A stretch of DNA of 64,000 nucleotides from Cyanidium caldarium. Lineage: Eukaryota; Rhodophyta; Bangiophyceae; Cyanidiales; Cyanidiaceae. The stretch is from NCBI GenBank assembly GCA_026184775.1, contig JANCYW010000008.1, forward strand, positions 424,040 through 488,039. Reading direction: 5' to 3'. Every line of letters starts with the position of its first letter. Within the stretch, counting starts at the first letter, position 1. Below, one piece after another: positions 56,562 to 64,000 of this stretch. The notes beneath the pieces were generated by a model. It was not told the DNA's origin. It saw nothing but the letters and a program-made list of their open reading frames with translations, and made no database searches. A program made the translations under genes and the position numbers.

Positions 56562-57499
56562 GTGTTTTGCGTCACCGACAGAGAGCGGTGTCCTCTGCTC
56601 TCCGAGTTGTGGTCGCCATCGTCGGGGTCACCGCTGGGATCACCGCGTCCGCAGGAGCGTGCGCGTGCCGATACTGCTGGCGGAGCGCTCGGTCTGCTCG
56701 ATGCCGCTGAGCAGCGAGAGGCCCGGGATACCGCTTCGAAGCCAGCACCAGCACGCCGTATTGGCTACGTTTGTCGGGATTGCCGAGATGCTCGGAGCTT
56801 CCCGCGTCACCTGCAGCACGAACACGAGGGCGAACGTTGCAACCTGGATCGCGATGCCCACATGGTCGTCATCCCCTCGGATGAGGCACTCGCTTTTGTG
56901 CCGCCCAACGGGGGGCGGTCAGGGACGTGTTCCCGATCCCTGCGATGCGTTTCATCTGGTGCCCCGCGAGCAGAGTGCACGTTTCGCAGGACGCGTTCTG
57001 CGAGCGAATGGAGCACGCGGAGCCGGTGCACGTACACGTGGGCATTCCGCTGTTCAGCATCCGGGGCTTTGCACTGCAGCGAGTTGTGAAGAATGACCCA
57101 AATCGGAGACAGAGGCGAAGAGTACCCCACCGGGACGACATCAGCTTCGGCCGAGCCGCCGCTGCGAACACCCGTGTTCGTTGCGCCACAGGATGTGCAA
57201 GCCGCCTGGGATCGTCTGCGTCCGATCAGCGGTACGCAAGGAACTGCGCCACCGTTGAGTGTGCCCCTTGGACGCGTTCAAGACGCTGATTAGCGGACAG
57301 CGTCGCGGAGGATGCGTCAAGGGAGAGGCAGTTTTCAGGCCGTCGAACACCACTACGGACGATCGCTCCCCTGTGCTGCTTCCGTCGCGGTTGCCCAAAG
57401 TGGAAGCAGGTGCACCGACGTCTGGGGCAGTCGAGAATGCGGCCTCGGAGGTCACTCTCCAGTGGGACACAATTGCGAATTCAGAGCGCTCCCTCTGAG
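56562..57499 (+). pseudogene. Frameshifted coding remnant, weakly Tic22-like
   Basis: Coding-like stretches follow one another on the plus strand in changing frames: RIGYVCRDCRDARSFPRHLQ with HMVVIPSDEALAFVPP (frame of 56562), then HVHVGIPLFSIRGFALQRVV (frame of 56927), then TPVFVAPQDVQAAWDRLRP (frame of 57093), then VPLDAFKTLI-like and GEAVFRPSN (frame of 57259). The order of a PxF strand, an xxDVxAAWxRL helix and a VPL..F strand reminds me of the plastid import protein Tic22. The resemblance is weak and several frame changes mean it is broken if real. Confidence 0.3.
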
Positions 57500-58489
57500 G
57501 CAGCAGGCCGCCACGAGGGAGCGAACGCATCAGAGTCGCGTTTGATGGACCGCGAGCGAGTTTGGCTCCGAGCGCCGTGCGCTGGCAGCGATGAGGCGAC
57601 GGGACTACCGACTGCGTTGGTGCATGTGCGTACGACTGGGTATGTGGGTGGGTAGGCAGCTCGGGTTGTGCAGGTGCTCGTGGGACACTCGTGTTGTGTG
57701 TCGATACCCTCTGGCTACAAACCTTCTCGAGTCGCAGAGGCGCTGATGCGCCCCCGAAACAAGCGCTGAACCATCGTGATGGGCTCGCAGACGACGCAGC
57801 CAGTCGAATGCGGGAGCAAGCGCACATCTCGTTTAGGCGCGGCTGGAAATCGATGCAAGCACCGCGGAAGCATGAGGGATACGTTTGGGCATCCGATTCC
57901 ATGAATGGAATCACTGACTTGGGCTGCGGCAGAGGAGCTGAGGTCGCGCCCGCGACTGCCCAACGCAGACAGTCAACGTGATGTGCCGGCACAGAGGCTG
58001 GAGTTTTTTATCGTGAGCGCATCGGCGGCCACGCATCCTCCACGGACATGTGCCGACGAGGTGCCCGGCGACGCTGCAAGGCGCTCTGAAGCAACAACTC
58101 GTGCGCACCGAAAGACGCTGGCACTGAAATGCCTCTCCGTGCCGTGTCTTGCGTGACGACGTTTGTCGTTCACGCAGCGGGCTCTGGCGTCATCGCAGCA
58201 GACGTGGATTCTCAAGCGCTCTCGACTCCAGATCGGGCCAGGAGTTGCGCCATGTCGCAGCATTCGACAAACGCAGCACTGGGAGTGCTTTCCACCGGTG
58301 GGGTCACAGCCCCGCCACCCCATCATGCCATGCTGAGCCATTCGGCGACGAAACGCAACCATGACGCACCACGGAGTACCGCCACCGATAGGCAGCTGTT
58401 ACCAAAGCACCCATCATGGCAGGCGCGGATCGACACGAAAACGACCGGGACAGGACAGCTGCTTGCGCGGTGCAGCCGTTTTGCGCGAC

Positions 58490-59325
58490 TCACCGTCGGT
58501 GACAAAGCCCCTCACAGAGGGTTGCAGGAGGCACGGCACCCGCAAACGGTTTCACCGTCCAGCTGTGCATATCAGCGTACACAAGGTGGCCACTGTCGTG
58601 CGCCAACGATTTCCCGTCGCTCGTTTCGACAGAGCCTCCTTCCAAAGCGAGACGCGCCCCAGCAGAACGGGGTTTCAGCTCCTCGTGATGCCGCCGACCT
58701 CGATGGAACCACTCCAGCGCCGCGTATGCGTGCGGCGAGATCGCGCAGATGTCCACGCCACATCCGTGTGCGAGCGCCTCGATCGTAAAACGCCGGACAT
58801 GAGAGGGTCTCGGCGTCACATCGCACTGGCCGTAGCATGATGGCGAGGGGTACGGCATTTCGGTCGCCGTATCCGGCCGCTCCCCCGATGCGACCATACC
58901 GGATGCGGGTCCGTCGACCGTCAAGTCGTTGAGAAACGGCGAGGTGAGGGGAGCGCACAGTGGCTGCGGACCATTCCGATCTCGTCCAGGTCCCGGGAGG
59001 GCAACACCATGAGCGCCAGAGGCGACAGGTCGGGATTCTGGCAGCCAGTCGTGGTCAGGACACCCGCCACGCCCATAACCAAATCGCTGCCAACTGCACC
59101 CAATGATGGATCCATGCGGGTGGCAGCACTCAACGCCGTCGGATCGGTGCGCCTCGGCCCCAGTGCAGGAGAGTCCTCGGCGGAGAGTCGCGAGCGCTGC
59201 CACAAGGCATAACGGCCACTGAGCACACGTCCGTAGCCGACGACGGAGTTGCCAGTGTTGTTGTCACCCGGTGTCCCGTCAAGAGATGTCTGCGAGGAGT
59301 GCCGGAGCCCTCGACTCACAGACAT
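58490..59325 (-). pseudogene. Frameshifted coding remnant, unidentified
   Basis: Minus-strand stretch that reads protein-like in two frames: from an ATG at 59325 to about 58950 (for example VVGYGRVLSGRYALWQRSRL, SDLVMGVAGVLTTTGC) and then in another frame to a stop at 58490 (VRRFTIEALAHGCGVDICAI, AYAALEWFHRGRRHHEELKP). One frame change near 58950 would join them. I do not recognise the product. It may be a decayed gene, or chance in GC-rich DNA. Confidence 0.28.
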
Positions 59326-60496
59326 ACCGACACCGAGCGCTGGGAATCCGAGTATAGGTCGAACACAGCCCGTGCTGACCGAGACGCGGCTCGTCCGAGG
59401 CACTCTGCGTCGGTGCCCAGCGAGGGAGACGGCGGCGCACTGACTGCCAACCCAGCGCTGGTCGTCGTCGTGGCGCTGGTGAGGCCACTACCACAGCCGG
59501 TGTTCTGATCGTCGTTCAGGCCAACCGCGCGCGGTGCCGCCGCCAGAGCGCCACTCGCCAAGCTCGCGCACCGCTGCCGCTGCCGCCCAAAAGACGCACA
59601 GCGCCCCGGGGCCGGCGGACTCCGGCCAAGACCCCCCAAACTCGTCAAGCGCTGGCCACCGGAGCCAGCGCCGCCCGGCATGGACGTAGCCCACAACCCC
59701 ATTCCACCCCCCGCGCGCATTTTCCGACTCCGGTCTAGCACCGGACCACAGCACAAACTCGTGTCGAACGACACCCAGCACGCGCTGCCCTGCGCAGCGA
59801 CAAGACGACCGGCTCGTCCAAAACCGTCCCCGGTGCTCAGCGCCGCGGCGTCGCGGCCACTCGCTCCTCTTGCCGCGCCAACATACAACTCCGAGTCGAG
59901 AACCGGTGGTGAACGCTCCCGCTGCAACGTCCTCGTCGGGCGCTCTCGACCCGTCTCCGGTGCGAGCCGAATCGAACGGAACCGAGAATCAGGCGAAACG
60001 AGTGCCATGGCGCCGCTGACAGACGGCGATTCGAGGCGGTGGTCCCTGCGCGCACGCCTCCGTTCTTCCCCCGGGCGGGTTGTGTTTCGAGTCCAGTGAC
60101 CTGCTGCGCGTTCGCTCACCTGGGCTGAGCACAGCCGCGCTCGGCAAGTTTGTCTGTGGGGCTTGCGTGTGACGCGCGATCCGGAGGGCGCGGGAAGCAT
60201 ACAAAGTCGCCCAGCTCGCTCCGGTGCTGGCCGCGGGGTTTGCTAGACTGTGCGTTTGCCAGGAACGTGGGCTTCCTCGAAGGTGGCGGCAGCGGCGGTC
60301 ACGTCGGCGACACGGCGAGGATCTGTGGTGCCGCCACCGACCACAATGGCGAGTGGCAGACGGACAAGTAGAGTGACTGCGGCTCCGAACGCGCAGCGGG
60401 TCACCTCTGCACGGAGGCTCGGGCCTGCTTCGGATTGAGAGACGCTCTCGCTCAGCCGCATTTCCCAACACTGGCACCTACACAGGCCACGGTGAG

Positions 60497-60983
60497 GGTG
60501 TCGCTCGATGAGGAGCGGCTGGCGGCATGGGCATCCGGCGGAGCGCATCGGGTGCATCAGCAAGAGGGGGTCGTGACCCGGACCGGGACTGGCCCCGACG
60601 GATGGAATAAACGTGCGCGGTATCTGCGCCGGGGTCCCTCTTACTGAGTGTGTGCGTGGGGGGCGGTGCGACGATCGCGATTGCGACGAGGCCGTCGCTG
60701 CGGGATGTGTGGAACAGTGGAAAACCGTCACGGAGCGGCAGAGGCGTGACGGTTTTGGGGCGTACGGCTTGCGCGGACGCCCGCTTGTGGCCGCTGCCAT
60801 GAAAGCGGATGGAGCTGTGATGACTGGGCCGTGTTGCGAGAAAGATGGGTCATCACGGCCGCTATCGGTTGCGGTCTTGGGCAGCGGTGCGGCGGCTATG
60901 GCGGCGGTCATTGCAGCGACGGAACGCGGCGCGCAGGTGCACGTAGTGGAGCGCGCCACCGTTGGCGGCACCTGCGTGAATGT
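60497..60983 (+). repeat. Direct repeat, copy 1 (merA promoter and 5' coding part)
   Basis: The 487 bases from here are repeated at 62291-62777, offset exactly 1794 bp, with only two differences (A at 60777 versus G at 62571; A at 60803 versus C at 62597). This copy belongs to the intact merA. Confidence 0.97.
60721..60756. promoter_or_regulatory. Perfect 12-bp inverted repeat upstream of merA
   Basis: AAAACCGTCACG (60721-60732) and CGTGACGGTTTT (60745-60756) are exact inverted complements with a 12-bp spacer. The dyad ends 42 bp before the merA ATG. It could be an operator-like site for a dimeric regulator or a hairpin in the 5' UTR; the same element is kept unchanged in the duplicate (62515-62526 and 62539-62550). 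Confidence 0.7.
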
Positions 60984-62277
60984 GGGTTGTGTGCCGTCGA
61001 AGCATCTCGTTCGGAGTGCGCAGCTGCAGCACTGGTGTGATGAGCACGTGGAGATCAGCGACGGCTGCCGTTGTGACGGAGTGCCGAACGCGCACAAGCT
61101 ACACGAGTCTCGTCAGGCGCTTGTTGAACGGTTGCGTTGGCAGAAGTACGAGAGCGTGCTGGACGAGAACCCTCACGTTACGGTATGGCACGGGGAGGCC
61201 AGCTTTGAGGACTCGCGCACCGTTCGCGTTCGGTCATTGGCAGCGCAAGCGACACAGACCGAGACACTGCTTCACTTTGATCGCTGTCTGATTGCTGTCG
61301 GCGCGGAACCGTACATTCCTCCGATTGACGGGCTTGCGAGTGTGCCTTTCTGGACATCGACCGAAGCGCTGGCAAGCGATACGGTGCCGCACCGCCTCGG
61401 AGTGGTGGGCTCCTCTGCGGTGGCGCTGGAGCTGGCTCAGGCGTATGCTCGTCTTGGCAGCCGAGTGACGATCTTTGCTCGCCGCGGCCTGTGCACGCGA
61501 ACAGACCCTCTCGTGGGCGAAACGTTGATGCAGGCCCTGCTGGATGATGACCGCATCCGGATCCACTGCGGGGCGCTGGTAGAGAGTGTGCAGTGCGAGG
61601 ATGGGGTGTTCAAGGTGACGCTGACGACGTCGCAAGCGGTCTTTATGACGGATGCGCTCCTAGTGGCGAGCGGCCGGAGGCCGAGCACTGCGGCGCTGGA
61701 CATGGCAGCGGCTGGAGTGTCCTGGCACGCTGCTTCCGGCCAGATACCGGTGGATACGCACATGCGCACGAATGTGCCACATATTTACGCGGCGGGTGAT
61801 TGTGCGCAAATGCCGCAACTGGTGTATGTAGCGGCAGCGGCTGGCACCAGAGCTGCGATCAATATGACGGGTGGGGAGGCATGTTTGGATCTGTCGCTGG
61901 TACCGTGGGTGATTTTCTGCGAGCCGCAGGCGGCTGCTGTCGGCCTGACCGAGGCCGAAGCTCAGGCTCGCGGTCTGCGCACCGAAACTCGGACGCTTCC
62001 GATCACGAGCGTACCGAGGTGTATTGTGCATGGCGAGAAGTTTGGGTTCCTGAAACTCGTGGCGGAAACACCGAGCATGCGGATCGTTGGTGCGCAAGCC
62101 GTGGCTGCTGAGGCCAGCGATATGATCTCGACGGTGGCTGTGGCGATGCGAGGGCACCTGACAGTGGCGGATCTGTCAGGCATGTTGCTGCCGTACCTCA
62201 CCGCGAGCGAGGCGGTGAAACTTGTGGCGCAGTCGTTCACGCGTGACGTGCATCAGCTCTCGTGCTGTGCCGGCTAG
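60799..62277 (+). CDS. merA: Mercuric reductase MerA (bacterial type, no N-terminal HMA domain)
   Basis: A 492-residue FAD-dependent disulfide oxidoreductase that uses NADPH to reduce Hg(II) to volatile Hg(0). The FAD loop is [22 protein letters not shown], the redox pair is Cys59/Cys64 in GTCVNVGCVPSK, and the C-terminal Hg-binding pair is Cys489-Cys490 in the QLSCCAG end, identical in form to proteobacterial MerA. WTSTEALASDTVPHRLGVVGSS, NIYAAGDC-like HIYAAGDCAQMPQLVYVAAA and AAINMTGGEA are near-bacterial. The NmerA heavy-metal domain is absent. It most likely came by transfer from bacteria, as known for mercury genes in Cyanidiophyceae. The longer frame from 60613 opens with GTG; ATG 60799 fits the core enzyme. 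Confidence 0.96.
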   Translation: MKADGAVMTGPCCEKDGSSRPLSVAVLGSGAAAMAAVIAATERGAQVHVVERATVGGTCVNVGCVPSKHLVRSAQLQHWCDEHVEISDGCRCDGVPNAHKLHESRQALVERLRWQKYESVLDENPHVTVWHGEASFEDSRTVRVRSLAAQATQTETLLHFDRCLIAVGAEPYIPPIDGLASVPFWTSTEALASDTVPHRLGVVGSSAVALELAQAYARLGSRVTIFARRGLCTRTDPLVGETLMQALLDDDRIRIHCGALVESVQCEDGVFKVTLTTSQAVFMTDALLVASGRRPSTAALDMAAAGVSWHAASGQIPVDTHMRTNVPHIYAAGDCAQMPQLVYVAAAAGTRAAINMTGGEACLDLSLVPWVIFCEPQAAAVGLTEAEAQARGLRTETRTLPITSVPRCIVHGEKFGFLKLVAETPSMRIVGAQAVAAEASDMISTVAVAMRGHLTVADLSGMLLPYLTASEAVKLVAQSFTRDVHQLSCCAG

Positions 62278-62290
62278 TGGGATGCAGCAC

Positions 62291-63734
<1,444 letters not shown>

Positions 63735-63858
63735 GTGTGAGTTGGGTGAGATCGGGCGACCGGGTGTGAGTTGGGTGGGATCGGGCGACCGGGTGTGAGT
63801 TGGGGGGGGATCGGGCGAAGGGGTGTGAGTTGGGTGAGATCGGGCGACCGGGTGTGAA
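63735..63858 (+). repeat. 29-bp subterminal tandem repeat
   Basis: Four units of about 29 bp beginning GTGTGAGTTGGGTGAGATCG (starts at 63735, 63764, 63793, 63823) plus the beginning of a fifth at 63852. Units differ by a few bases and one extra G. The array joins the telomere repeat directly. Confidence 0.93.
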
Positions 63859-63860
63859 TT

Positions 63861-64000
63861 AGGGGGGAATGGGGGGGAATGGGGGGGAATGGGGGGGAAT
63901 GGGGGGGAATGGGGGGGAATGGGGGGGAATGGGGGGGAATGGGGGGGAATGGGGGGGAATGGGGGGGAATGGGGGGGAATGGGGGGGAATGGGGGGGAAT
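63861..64000 (+). repeat. Telomeric repeat array
   Basis: Thirteen exact 10-bp units GGGGGGGAAT (63871-64000) preceded by one variant unit (AGGGGGGAAT). Read as AATGGGGGGG this is one G longer than the Cyanidioschyzon merolae telomere repeat AATGGGGGG. It runs to the end of the window with the G-rich strand 5' to 3' toward the end, so this is a right-hand chromosome end. Confidence 0.93.

Larger units (their letters stand above)
55616..60496. other. Gene-poor subtelomeric region with decayed coding remnants
   Basis: About 4.9 kb with no intact, recognisable gene, in contrast to the packed block to the left. It looks less GC-rich. Several open frames of 150-320 codons exist but most start with non-ATG codons, overlap on both strands and lack motifs. 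Three places read like coding sequence with frame changes and are listed separately. Between about 57500 and 58490 I see nothing I can support. Confidence 0.6.

Noticed and set aside
57141-57992. Minus-strand frame of 283 codons
   Set aside because: No domain, antisense to the coding-like remnant and with repeated THPHTQ-type low complexity.
59316-60200. Minus-strand frame of 294 codons
   Set aside because: Low-complexity Gly/Ser/Arg composition, no motif; overlapping frames on the other strand look similar.
60613-60798. N-terminal extension of MerA in the same frame
   Set aside because: Opens with GTG, has no GMTCxxC heavy-metal domain and contains the inverted repeat; the ATG at 60799 fits the core enzyme.

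Overview
This window looks like the end of a nuclear chromosome of a cyanidiophycean red alga (Cyanidium/Cyanidioschyzon group). Three things point there. The last ~140 bases are a G-rich array of 10-bp units (AATGGGGGGG), one G longer than the AATGGGGGG telomere repeat known for Cyanidioschyzon merolae. The genes are eukaryotic, uninterrupted by introns and packed with gaps of only tens to hundreds of bases. The proteins include plastid, tocopherol and red-algal-type functions in GC-rich DNA. The species is an inference; no rRNA or organellar marker is present.

From 0.3 to 55.6 kb lies a dense, ordinary gene block of 34 genes on both strands. It includes mitochondrial complex I 51-kDa subunit, a TauE/SafE transporter, proteasome RPT2, cohesin SCC3 beside a securin candidate, an SNase-domain protein, TRM11, NOP12/RBM34, DNAJC11, DPH5, a NYN ribonuclease meeting tail-to-tail a protein that joins a nucleotidyltransferase to a JmjC/cupin oxygenase, a PAQR receptor, a Rubisco-LSMT-like SET protein, URM1, an OTU protease, glycerol kinase, alkaline ceramidase, tocopherol cyclase next to a CTP-type lipid kinase, a GON7-like KEOPS candidate, a BIG-type ARF-GEF, plastid ISE2 helicase, a Dpb3/NF-YC histone-fold protein, ALDH3, fatty-acid 2-hydroxylase and a MYSM1-like SANT-JAMM deubiquitinase. 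Seven of the 34 are hypothetical proteins I do not recognise. Divergent pairs share short promoters and convergent pairs are separated by as little as 3 bp.

From 55.6 to 60.8 kb the DNA changes: it looks less GC-rich and holds no intact recognisable gene, only stretches that read like coding sequence but switch frame. These are probable decayed genes.

From 60.5 kb to the end is the subtelomere. An intact bacterial-type mercuric reductase (merA) is followed immediately by a direct repeat of its promoter and first ~185 coding bases (487 bp, two mismatches). This second copy breaks off into ~1 kb of G/T-rich low-complexity DNA, then a 29-bp tandem repeat, then the telomere. Mercury detoxification in acidic hot springs is a likely selective reason for keeping merA here.

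Start codons were chosen as ATG; several long reading frames extend further upstream only through TTG or GTG codons and were trimmed. No tRNA, rRNA, CRISPR or transposon was recognised.
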